A DNA stretch of 36,224 bases, from contig JAAOYJ010000024.1 of the NCBI GenBank assembly GCA_018221285.1, positions 77,156 through 113,379 on the forward strand, read 5' to 3'. Under the pieces are notes generated by a model. It was not told the DNA's origin, made no database searches, and was given only the letters and a program-made list of their open reading frames with translations. Positions within the stretch are counted from its first letter, which is position 1. Every line of letters begins with the position of its first letter. Made by a program: the position numbers and the translations under genes. Of this stretch, positions 24,057-34,300 are shown one piece after another. This stretch comes from Candidatus Pacearchaeota archaeon (lineage in GTDB: Archaea; Nanobdellota; Nanobdellia; Pacearchaeales; GW2011-AR1).

Positions 24057-24069
24057 AAGAAAACACTAA

Positions 24070-24190
24070 GAGCCTATAGCTCAGCTAGGTCAGAGCGCTG
24101 GTCTTATATGACTATGATTCGCAAGGATTATATTTTCTTGGATTCGTCTAAGAAAGCCAGAGGTCGACGGTTCAAATCCGTCTAGGCTCA
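24070..24190 (+). tRNA. tRNA-Ile (anticodon UAU) with a 46-nt intron
   Basis: The acceptor stem GAGCCTA/TAGGCTC is fully paired with discriminator A and no encoded CCA. The D arm is GCTC/GAGC, the anticodon stem CTGGT/GCCAG and the T arm GACGG-TTCAAAT-CCGTC. An intron at 24109-24154 sits at the canonical 37/38 position: the 3-nt bulges TA|T and AA|A flank a perfect 4-bp helix CTTA/TAAG, a textbook bulge-helix-bulge. After splicing, the anticodon loop is CTTATAA, anticodon UAU, reading AUA isoleucine. Most archaea instead read AUA with an agmatidine-modified CAU tRNA. The ends of the gene are partly duplicated on both sides. Confidence 0.88.
24109..24154 (+). other. tRNA intron (bulge-helix-bulge)
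   Basis: A 46-nt intron after position 37. The splice sites lie within two 3-nt bulges separated by CTTA/TAAG, and the intron continues with GAC/GTC pairing. It should be cut by the archaeal tRNA-splicing endonuclease. Confidence 0.85.
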
Positions 24191-24276
24191 TTGGGTTTGA
24201 AGCGCTTGCGGTTTCGTTCGGCATAATGGCGGACGATGTACAGATGAATATCTGTGCACAAATCCGTCTAGGCTCA
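24173..24276 (+). repeat. Duplicated 3' end of tRNA-Ile
   Basis: An 18-nt exact direct repeat: CAAATCCGTCTAGGCTCA at 24173-24190 (the tRNA 3' end) and again at 24259-24276. The 68 nt between contain ACAGAT-gaat-ATCTGT. It looks like an attachment-site duplication, but no integrase gene is present and the insert is tiny. Confidence 0.8.
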
Positions 24277-24291
24277 TGCCAATTATAAAAC

Positions 24292-24299
24292 TTTAAAAA
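24292..24299 (+). promoter_or_regulatory. TATA box of tRNA-Glu
   Basis: TTTAAAAA ends 23 nt before the first base of tRNA-Glu (24323). Confidence 0.5.
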
Positions 24300-24322
24300 C
24301 CATTTTGGACATTTAATCCTAA

Positions 24323-24395
24323 GCCCCGATAGTACAGAGGCCAAGTATACTGCCCTTTCAAGGCAGTGACCCGGGTTCGAATCCCGGTCGGGGCG
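24323..24395 (+). tRNA. tRNA-Glu (anticodon UUC)
   Basis: A 73-nt cloverleaf: acceptor GCCCCGA/TCGGGGC, anticodon stem-loop CTGCC-CTTTCAA-GGCAG giving anticodon UUC, and T arm CCGGG-TTCGAAT-CCCGG. The discriminator is G and CCA is not encoded. There is no intron. Its 3' end is duplicated downstream, and endonuclease III begins 80 nt later without a TATA box of its own, so read-through from this tRNA promoter is possible. Confidence 0.92.
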
Positions 24396-24467
24396 CTTTT
24401 GATTCGAACAAGTTCGATACCCAAGGAGGGCACGAGGACCTCTTTGAGGATCTCGGTCGGGGCGCTT
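24381..24467 (+). repeat. Duplicated 3' end of tRNA-Glu
   Basis: The 18 nt at 24381-24398 recur at 24450-24467 with one mismatch (ATCCCGG versus ATCTCGG, then CTT after the tRNA end also conserved). The 51-nt spacer holds the palindrome TCGAAC-aa-GTTCGA and CCTC-ttt-GAGG. Confidence 0.75.
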
Positions 24468-24475
24468 ATCTTAAA

Positions 24476-25129
24476 ATGAATCTTAAAAATATTCCAGCAA
24501 TCATGAAAATACTTTCTAAAGAATTCCCTTCTAATGAACAAACCACTTTAAACAGAATGAGGAAAAAACCTAATGCGTTCAAAGTTCTAATCTCTTGTCT
24601 TTTATCTCTGCGAGCAAAAGACGAAACAACAGAAGTGATTTCTCAGAATCTTTTCAAGATAGCAGACACTCCCCAAACCATTTTAAAAATCCCAACAAGG
24701 AAACTTGAAAAAATTATTTTTTCAACAGGCCATTATAGAAAAAAAGCACGAGTACTAAAACACGTATGTAAAGAGCTTATAGAAAGATTTGAAAGCAAAG
24801 TTCCAAAAACGCGTGAAGAGCTAATGTCAATTAAAGGTGTAGGGCTAAAAACTGCAAATGTTGTACTTGCGTTTGCATTTGGCCAACAAGTTGTTGTGGT
24901 AGATACCCCTGTTCATAGAATCTCTAATCGCATAGGCTTTGTAAAAACAAAGAATGCAGACAAAACAGAACCCGAATTAACTAAAATCTTGCCAAAGAAA
25001 TATGTCACAGAAATAAATGGGATCTTCATACTCTTTGGGAGAGAAATTTGTCAGCCTGTCTCCCCTTGGTGCTCTAAATGCCCTATCAAGAAGTACTGTT
25101 CAAGGGTTGGTGTTAAGAGGAGTCGGTAA
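24476..25129 (+). CDS. nth: Endonuclease III (HhH-GPD base-excision glycosylase with FeS cluster)
   Basis: A 217-residue DNA glycosylase/AP lyase for oxidised pyrimidines. It shows the helix-hairpin-helix with catalytic Lys (IKGVGLKTANVVLAFAFG) and catalytic Asp (VVVDTPVHRISNRIG). The 4Fe-4S loop C-x6-C-x2-C-x5-C is at the C-terminus (CQPVSPWCSKCPIKKYC). N-terminal LISCLLSLRAKDETT replaces the common LLSAQTTD. Length is usual for the family. The gene follows the duplicated tRNA-Glu end; no TATA is seen directly upstream. Confidence 0.95.
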   Translation: MNLKNIPAIMKILSKEFPSNEQTTLNRMRKKPNAFKVLISCLLSLRAKDETTEVISQNLFKIADTPQTILKIPTRKLEKIIFSTGHYRKKARVLKHVCKELIERFESKVPKTREELMSIKGVGLKTANVVLAFAFGQQVVVVDTPVHRISNRIGFVKTKNADKTEPELTKILPKKYVTEINGIFILFGREICQPVSPWCSKCPIKKYCSRVGVKRSR

Positions 25130-25197
25130 TACCTGTTTCCTCGACGGTAATTTAACAAAATGAGCGTTTCTTTTAATTAATTTTAGAAGTTATATGA

Positions 25198-25298
25198 GTA
25201 GTGTAAAATATTTTTCCAAATAAATTTAATGGGTTCTTATTAATATAATTAAATATTAATATATAAATATAATAATAAGCTTTAAATAGTTACACTAC
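25198..25298. promoter_or_regulatory. 9-bp inverted repeat around the AT-rich upstream region of the giant gene
   Basis: GTAGTGTAA (25198-25206) and TTACACTAC (25290-25298) are exact reverse complements enclosing AT-rich DNA with the TATA-like TTTAAATA near 25281-25288. It could be an operator pair for the giant surface-protein gene. A GAGG about 7 nt before the ATG could act as a ribosome binding site. Confidence 0.4.
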
Positions 25299-25322
25299 CA
25301 CTATTTTCTTAAAGAGGCTCTG

Positions 25323-28300
25323 ATGGCATATAAGAGGTATATTAAAAAAGGTGGCAAGGTCTATGGACCATATATTTATCACAGTCATAAGAAAGATGGC
25401 AAGGTTGTTTCTAAGTACCTCGGAAAGCACGAAGAGCAAAAAAAGTTAAAGGATTTCTTTAAGAGTAGTGTAAAACTGAATAAGAAACCAAAGGTTTCTA
25501 AGAAAGGTTTGAAGACTGGAAAGAAGTTTTTTAAGAAGAGTTCTAAGAAGAGAAGTAGTGCGCACCGCTCGGTGTACCCCAAAAATTTGAATGAGTGGGC
25601 AAAAAAATCTGCATCGAGATATGTAGGGTTATCTCAGCAGGCAAATAAACTACAGAAGAGTTTGAGAAGCGGGGCAAAAGCATCGGCTTCTTTTATTTCT
25701 AAGTCCAGGATGTCTAAGCCATCAGCAAGCATCCTGGCACATAGACCTTTGTTGTCTAAGCCTTTATCACGAAGTTGGAAAAAGTCCAAAGGACTTCAAC
25801 CGCGAACGTTGATGAAGAAACCAGGGGACCATAAAATAAATTTCTCAAAGAGGTTTTTATTTCTTGGATTGGCGGGACTGTTTCTTTTGTTATGCATGGC
25901 TTTTTTAGTGAATCTCGGGCTCACTGGGAAGGTTGCTTTGGATGTAAAATCCAAATACACTGCTGGAGAAGTAATTAAAGGGGATCTGAAGTTCTCTCTG
26001 CAAGCCGGAGAGTTGATTCCGACTGATTCTATTCTAATTCTTAATTTGGGTGGCGATACCCATGAGTTTATTTTATCTGATTTGATTGATGGTGGTTTGG
26101 TGGAGGGAGATTTCTATGCTGAAAATACTGTAATTTCTGGGACTGGTTCTGGATATGGTTTGATTGGTTCTAAGCAAGTTTATCCTGATGTTGGCTTTGA
26201 TTTGAGGATATTTGATGAGGGAAAAGAGTCTGTAGAAGACGAAACCCCTGTAGTGGAGGAAGATAATGTAACAGAAGAAGAAGAGAATGTTACAGGGGAA
26301 GAAGAGAATGTTACAGAAGAAGAAGTTAATGAAAGTGAGGAAGTAGTTGAAGAAGAAGTTCCTGCTGAAGAAGAAACTCCTGAAGAGATTGTAGAAAGTG
26401 AAGAGCCTACAGAATCTAGCGATAAAAAAGAGAAGAAGGATAAAGAAAAAGATTCAGAGCCAAGTGAAAGTGAGGATAGTTCAGAAAGTGATGAATATTC
26501 TGGAGAAGAATCCTCAGAATCAAGCGAAAGTTCAGATTCAGATAGTAGTTCATCGCCAATAACAGGTGCTGCTGTATCAGAATCGGATGAGATTGTGTCT
26601 GGAACTGTAAATAAAGATGAAGAATTCACATATGGGTATGAAAAAGGTAAAACTGCAGAGCTCATTGAAGGGACTGTAACAGTTAATGGGGCTGTAATTG
26701 ATGATGGTTCTGTTAAAGTTAAGGCAAAAAATAAGAAGGTTGTTGTGTCAACTAAATATTTTATTGAGGAGAAAGGTTTCGGAGAAGAATATCTTGGAAA
26801 GAAGAAGTTGAAGTTGAAGATTAAACTTAAACAGTTTGGTTTAGTAGTCGAAAATGATTCTGAGTTAATTGTGAAACTTGTTTACAGAGAGGAAATTTTG
26901 GTTGAAGCAAGTAAAGATTTAGTAGTTGATGGGGAAGGGGGTGAAGAAGTTAATGAAACAGAAGTTCCTGAGACTAATTATACTCAAGTGAATGAAACTA
27001 GAGCGAATGTTACTGATACGAACATAACAATTGTTAATGAGACTGTGGTGAATGTGACTATTTTAGATAATGTTGAGATTAACACAACTCAGTTTGGAGC
27101 TGTTTTGAATAAACCTGTTAGATGGAAGAAAGCAGTAACACTTAGCGAAATTGGAAATGTGACAGTTGAGCTTCCTAAAGAGGCGACTAATATTACTGTT
27201 TATATGTTGGATGGAGAAGAGGAAGGAGTTGAGCTTAATGAAACTGAAATTGAACAGAATGAAAGTGTTGTAGAGAGCAATGAAACAGCAGGAAATTTAC
27301 CTGCTTCGCAGATTGATGATGGGCTGTTAATAGAAGAAGATCCTCAAGGATTAACTAATGAAAGCATTGTGGATGCTAATGAGACAGAAATTGTTGAAGA
27401 AACTCCCAAAGTCAAAAAAGAGAAAAAGAAAAAGGGCAAAAAAGTGCAAATCACTGCACAGGTCATTTCAGGAGAGGTTTCAGTAGAGATTGAGTTAGAA
27501 GAGGGCTCTTCAGTCTATAATTTCTTTAGGAATATTTTTAATACTATCACGGGAAGAGTGATTGATGTTGAGGAAAAAGAGAATGTTACAGAGGTTGTGA
27601 TTGATGAGAATGGGACTGAATTTGAGATTGCTTATGAGACTCCTGCTCCTGTGGCGTTTGAGTCTAATACTTCTAAAGGTAAGGATATTGTGATTTCTTC
27701 GGATGTTCATTATGAGAATATCTTGGCTTTCACAGAGCTTCCTAAAGAGGTTCCTGCGAGTATTGTGAAGTTGTATTGGATTACTCAGGAGAATGTGACA
27801 ATTGAGAGCAATAGGACAGAAGAGCAGTGTGATTATAACAATGAGACGAATTCTACAGTTTGTGAAAATGTAACAGTGAGTGATTATGTGGTGAATGGGA
27901 CAAGAGAGGTGCGTGAATTGGTGAATGTGACTAAGTATGATTTGAATAATAATTCTCTGGTTGATTATATTGAATGGGTTGTGCCGAGTTTGAGTAATCA
28001 GAGTTATGAGTTGGAGTTGAGTATTTTGAATGTTCAGTCCTATCCGACTGTTGGAGGGAACTGGACTGTCCGATTTAATACAACTGGGACTGCTAATTTG
28101 ACTATCAATGCTTATGATGGGACGACTTGGATAAATAAGACAGAGTATGATTTGAGGATTGAGAACAATGAGAGTGTTTCAGAGGATTTGGTTTATCTTG
28201 AGACAAAGTGTGGGCCTAACTCAACTGCGTTGAATTATTCTTGGATAGATAATAATTGTTCTGTTTCAGGGAATTGTTCAGTGCTTATCCAGAATTACTC

Positions 28301-31300
28301 ATGTGAGACAACTGGTTATCACACTGTTAAGGTTTTGACTCCTGGGATTCATAATCAGTTGTTTGAGTTTGGGGATCAGAATGCGAGTGCGCATAATCTT
28401 GCTTCGTTTAATTTGACTGAAGGGGTGGTGGGGTGGTGGAGATTTGATGATGATACTCCTGTTGAGATGCCAGACTATGGGGCAACAACACCTATTGACA
28501 TGACTGGTAATGTGTTGTTGATGCACTTTGATAATCATACTCCTGTTGAGATGCCTGCGAATATGGCAACAACCCCTGTTAATATGGATGGTAATGTGCT
28601 GTTGATGCATATGGATAATTCTTCAAGTGTAGGAGAGAATGATAGTTTGGTTTATGATTGGAGTGGGAATGGGAATAATGGAACAATGGCTGTTGGGGCT
28701 CCTACGTTTACGACTTCTAGGAGAGTTGGGGCTGGGGCTTATGAGTTTGATGGAGATGGAGATGGTATTAATTTGGGTAGTGATGATAGTTTGGATGGGT
28801 TGGGACCTTTAACTTATTCATTATGGGTCAAACCTAATGTTGCTTCACACAATGCGATTTGGATGGGAAAAACAACTGGATGGACTCATAGGAAAACATT
28901 TTATTCTGCTAGTTCTAAACTTCATTTTCAAGTAGATGGTTCAACAGACCTTGAATGGGTTTCAGATTGGGATGTGTATGAAGCTGATGTGTGGCAACAC
29001 TATGTTGTTACATGGGATGGGGGAACTGCGGCTTCAGGTGTTAAAGTTTATAAAAATGGTATTGAGGTTACGCCTGATGCTACTGTTAATGGAATTGGCC
29101 TTGTTGATGATTCTGCAGATTCATTTTATATCGGAGCAAGGTTGAGTGGTCCTGATTATTATTTCAACGGCTCAATAGACGAAGTAGCAATCTGGAACCG
29201 TTCGTTGAGTGCTGATGAGATTTCTGCACTGTATGAAATGCAGAAGGGTCCGAAGATTTTGGAGGATTCGAGTAAGAGGGGTGCTACTGAAGCGACTGCT
29301 AGTGGTGATCCTGTATTTACTACTTCGAGTAAGATGGGTAATGGGGCCTATGAGTTTGATGCTGTTGGAGATTATTTTAATCTGGGAACACGTGCTTCTT
29401 TTGATGCAATGACTGAGATGACTTTTAGTGCTTGGATAAAATCAGGGGATAATAATGCAGGTAAGACCATACTTAATCTTCGTTCAGGGGCCAGTGACCA
29501 AATATATTTCGATGTTGATAATGGGGAAGATAATTTAAGAGTATGGAATAATATTGATGCTGCTGGTCCTGAGTCTGCTTCTTCAAGTGCTATTGCTTTA
29601 GCTGATAAGATGCATCATGTGGTGTGGATTGTTAATTCTTCAAATTCAACAACTGCATATTATGATGGGGAGCTTGTTCTAGGCCCAACACAATTTACAA
29701 CAGGATTATCCACATTAGATGATGGTTTTGATTTACTTATTGGAACTATTTACGGAGGGAATTTATTCAATGGAACCATGGATGAAGTTGCACTCTGGAA
29801 TAGGACGCTGTCGGCTGACGAGATTAAGAACTTGTATATGAAGCAGGAGGGGAATTTTCCAAGGGATTATTCTGGGCATTGTTATGACAATGAGACTGAG
29901 ATATTGACCGATGAAGGTTGGAAATATTTTTCCGAATTAAATCAAAATGAAGGGGTGGCGACGCTGAATTCAGAGAGTGGGGAGTTGGAGTGGCAGACTC
30001 CAACTGAATGGCAGGAGTTTGATAATAAAGGAGATATGTATAGAATTGAAACAGATGAGGGGGATTTAGTTGTTAGTGAGAAGCATAGTGTTTATTCTAA
30101 TTCTAATAATTCAATTAATTCTTTTGTTGTGAATGAAGGAATTAATGATTGTTCTTTGAAATGTTTGTCGTTGGACCAGATTGGAATAGATAGTATTGAG
30201 GCCAATGCTAAATATGTTACATCTTTTGGGTCTGAAATTTTGGAGGAGAATTCTTTGATTGATTTGGAATATTTTGATTTATCTATGAATGAAACATTTT
30301 CTTTAAGAAGCTTAATTGCTGAGTTGAAATCAAGACCTGATTTAGATGCGAATTCTTCTTTGTGTTTTTGTAATTCTATTAATGCAAAGTCGGGTGCAAA
30401 TAATTTTAATGAAAATCTTGAGACAATTGAATTAGCAACACTTGAAGGTTTGGCTAATGCGAATAGAACATTAGCATCAACAACGAATTTCATCTTGGAT
30501 TATAATAATTTCTCCTTTTCAAGTTGTTTGGTGACGCCTTCATTAACTTCTTTCCCTAATTCAATACACCATTCTGAGAATCCGTTCTCATCTTCCTGCT
30601 TGAGTTTAGCTAACATTTCTTGTTTCCAAGATAATTGCTTAGCTTTGGTTTCAATTGATGCTCTAACAAATCTAGACCAATTAATTTCTGGAAATCTTTT
30701 CATGAGTTCTCTTGTTTCTCCTGGTACAGATAGTGTTATTGATGCCATTTTATTGTTTTCTGTTGAAAAACATAAATACGTTGAACTATTTAAATCTTTT
30801 GATTTGGAACAAATAACAGAAACTTATGAAAGGTTTGAAAACGGTGAGGAAATCTACTTTTTAGATGAAAATAATAAACCAGTGAAAGTAAAATCAATCA
30901 GCAAGATAACTGATTATTCTGGAAAGATTTATGATGTTGATGTTGAGAATGATATTGTTTTGGTTAGAAGAGGGGAGAGCATTGCTTTATGGAGTGGTAA
31001 TTCTAATAATGGAACTGTTTATGGAGATGTTGTGTGGAATTCAACTGACATGAAGGTTGGTAATGGGGCCTATGATTTTGATGGTGTTGGTGATTATGTG
31101 ATGGTGAATGATATGGGTTCTGTTGAAGGTGTTAGTGGTCTTGCCGTATCTGCATGGGTAAAATCCACTGTCTCTGATAATCCAACGAATGTTAATATGG
31201 TCTCTAAAGAAGGAGGGGGAGATGATACATTTACTCTTAAATGGTATTCAAATGAAAATGTTGTTTTCCAAGTATTTAATACAACGGGAGGATTCTCAAT

Positions 31301-34300
31301 AGCCCAATTTACAGATGGGATTGAAGATACAAATTGGCACCATATTGTTGGAATTTATAATGGGACTAATGCATTAGTTTATGTGGATGGAGTGGTTGGA
31401 GGAACTGCTCCAGTTTTAGAAGGGGCAACATTAGATACGGCTCATGAAGTAGTAATAGGTTCATCTTCAACTGAGGCTTACTTTTGGAATGGCTCAATAG
31501 ATGAAGTAATGATATGGAATAGGTCGTTGAGTGCTGCAGAGGTCCAGCAGTTGTATAATTTGACGAACATGAGTTTGAGTGTTGTGAACTTGACAATATG
31601 GGATGATTCTGATAGCGGGACTGTTTATCCGAATTACACGAAGTTCTATGCTGATTATTCTTCTGGGGTGACTAAATTGAATGGAACGAATTATACTTGC
31701 GAGTTCAGGCATAATAAAACTGGGCTGGCTTGGAATTTGTATTCTCCAGTTAATATGTCATTCAATTCAACATCAAATTTATATGAACTGATTGCAGACG
31801 GGGGCTATACAAATAACGGGGTTACACACACAGATGGAATGCCTGTTGGAAGTTATTGGTTTAATATCTCGTGTTATGATGCGGGCGGAACTTACCAGAA
31901 TATTAGTTTGGTTGATGCTGTTACAGTCTCAGAATATAACACAAGCTTGGCAACAAGTAAGAATAATAGTTCTCCTGATTTTAATGAACAAGTTACATTC
32001 AGTGCGAACTTTACTCGTGATGATCCGTGGGATGTTGAGAATTGGCCTTGGGGACAGGAGATTGGGAGGGTTATATTAAACAAGTCTGGTTTTGGGTCTT
32101 ATAATTATCCAATTAGATTTTTTGATTATGACGGAGATGGGAAAAAGGATGAATTCTTGATAGAATCTCGTGCTGGTTCTGATGTTTTGCATGCTTATTA
32201 TAGTAATGGAACAGAGATTACTGCGGATAATTGGCCTGGAGAAGAGATGAGTGGTGCCTCTGTTGTTATGGAAGTAGGAGATTTGGATGGAGATGGTTTT
32301 GAGAATGATTTGATTATTGGGGGGCATGGAGATACTATCCGTATATTTAATGGAACAGGGGACCAGGTCCAGTCTTTTGCTGCGGGAGATACTGTGAGTT
32401 CAATTAAGATTGGGGATTTGGACAATGATGGGTTGAAGAATGATTTTGTTGTAGGATCATATGCAAATAAGATAATGGTATTTAATACAAGTGACGGGCG
32501 GATATGGGAGAATTCATGGAATTATTCTACAGGCTCTGATGTGTATGACGTTGAGATTGGAGATTTTGATAGAGATGGTTATGAGGATGATGTTGCTTGC
32601 GCAAGTACAAGTAATACTGTATCTGTTTTTGTTGGCATAAATGGTACTCTGATATTTAATACTACTCTCACAAATTCATATAGTGTTACAGCCATGGATT
32701 TGAATGATGATGGGTATAATGATGAGCTTGTTGTAGGGGTTTGGTCAGCAGTAAGGGCCTTCAGGTGGAATGGGACTTGGGGTTCTACAATGCAGAATGT
32801 GGATGATGATGCGACTGGTTATATTTTCGCCCAGGGTAGTGGGCTTAGCGGTTTTGTTTTTGAGATAGTGCCTATTGATTTAGATGATGATGGAAAGAAA
32901 GACGAATTTATTGCTTCGGATTCAGTAGGCACGGTTTCTGCGTATAATGAAAGCGGAGGCATTAATTGGAGCTTTACACTTCCAGCTGATGATGTTGGAA
33001 ATATTTTAGTGAAGGATATTAATAATGATGGGGTGGATGAAGTTGTTGCAGGAGATAGTGATGCCATAGTTTGGGTTTTGAATAAATCAGGAGATTTATT
33101 ATGGAATTATGAATTTAGTCAGGCAGGAACTATTGGGGGTGGTGGCAAACATCCAGGTCTTGATGTAGGAGATTTGAATGGTGATGGGATTAATGATTTA
33201 ATTGCTTTGGATGGAACCACTTCACTTAGTGCAATAATGAGTGCTTTGCAGGACGCATCCTGCTCAATACAATTCACAGACGAAGCTTCAACATATTATA
33301 ATGAGACAGGTTCGAATTTGGAGGATGGTTTGGTTTTGTTAATGCATATGAATAATGATTCTGATCATTGTTATGATAATGAGACGAGAGTTATGACGGG
33401 AGTTGAAGTTGATTGTGGTAGTGTTGATTGTGGAGAGGAAGGGATTGTTTGTGAAGAAATACCTGCTCGTTCCTCGCAGATTGATAGGGGGTTGTTAATA
33501 GAAGAAACACAGGTTAATAGTGATGATAGTAGTTACTCCTCGCAACAACAGACTTCAGATTTCTTGGTTAATAGTTTAAGTAATTCTGAACAAAGTGAAG
33601 CTAATATTAGAAAATGTTACAAGCAAACATGGAAATATTTTGTTGATGTTGAGTATGATGATGAGATTCTTACTTTGAATTCAACTAGTGGCGGGGAAGA
33701 ATATCATAAACCGTTTGAAATACAAAATTTGAATACACCTGAGTTCATGTATAGAATAGAGACTGAAGATGGGGATTTGGTTGTTAGTCCGAAACATAGA
33801 GTTTATGCGTCAACAGATTACTTAAATAAATTATCTGGATATGAAATAAATCTGAATATAGAAACTACAAATAATCTTCCTTTGAACTCAGACGGCTTGA
33901 CTTCTTTGAGCAATTTTGATAATAATGAGAATGTAGTATCGATTAATGGAGGAGTTATTTTAAACACTACAATTCCAGAATGCTCTTTAGGAGGAAATAA
34001 CTTTTTATTAAGGAAATGCTTGTCAAATGTTAATATAACTCTTGAATCAGATTTGGATAGTTTAGATAATTGTTTATCAGATGCTCTTAATGAAACTTTC
34101 TTAACATCATATCCTTTTTCCCTTAATAATTTATCAACCCCTATTGGAAAGTTCTCGTCAGAAAGAAACTTTAACTTATTCTTGGAGAAGAACATGTTTT
34201 TCTTCTCCGATGAGTTTGGAAGCATATGTCAGAACAGAAAAGATAGCAGGGCTTGTGAGTTGAGGGAAATAATCTTGAATGATTTTGTCGATAGTGACTC

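Larger units (their letters stand above)
29880..31001 (+). mobile_element. Intein-like Hint element 1 carrying an antisense PIN toxin-antitoxin pair
   Basis: A 374-residue element. The N-terminal Hint block starts at Cys (CYDNETEILTDEGWKYFSEL) and runs to the block-B-like GDLVVSEKHSVYS. The C-terminal block includes EEIYFLDENNKPVKV and YSGKIYDVDVENDIVLV and ends WSGN before Ser. The terminal Asn and +1 Ser are present; the usual penultimate His is Gly. Removing it joins RDYSGH to SNNGTV, matching the uninterrupted LamG phrase DWSGNGNNGT without a gap. Between the two blocks, where a homing endonuclease normally sits, there is no LAGLIDADG motif. Instead, the opposite strand encodes vapC (30092-30493) and vapB (30500-30748). 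Splicing itself is inferred. Confidence 0.85.

Noticed and set aside
24090-24344. Minus-strand open frame with the phrase LDGFEPSTSGF
   Set aside because: This is the well-known spurious translation of the antisense strand of a tRNA; it overlaps tRNA-Ile.
24293-24541. Minus-strand open frame with SAPTGIRTRVTALKG
   Set aside because: Antisense translation of tRNA-Glu, a common artefact.
26180-26665. Minus-strand Ser-rich open frame of 161 codons
   Set aside because: It is the complement of the Glu/Ser/Asp-rich stalk of the giant protein; low complexity, no promoter.
28299-28610. Minus-strand frame with repeated His-rich phrases
   Set aside because: It is the complement of the 84-nt tandem repeat in the giant gene.
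30092-30748. A homing endonuclease domain in intein 1
   Set aside because: No LAGLIDADG or HNH pattern is visible in the sense translation, which is a Ser/Asn/Cys-rich stretch without recognisable structure.
31366-33067. Several other minus-strand frames within the giant gene
   Set aside because: Unlike the toxin-antitoxin genes, they show no family motif and lie opposite clear LamG or VCBS domains.
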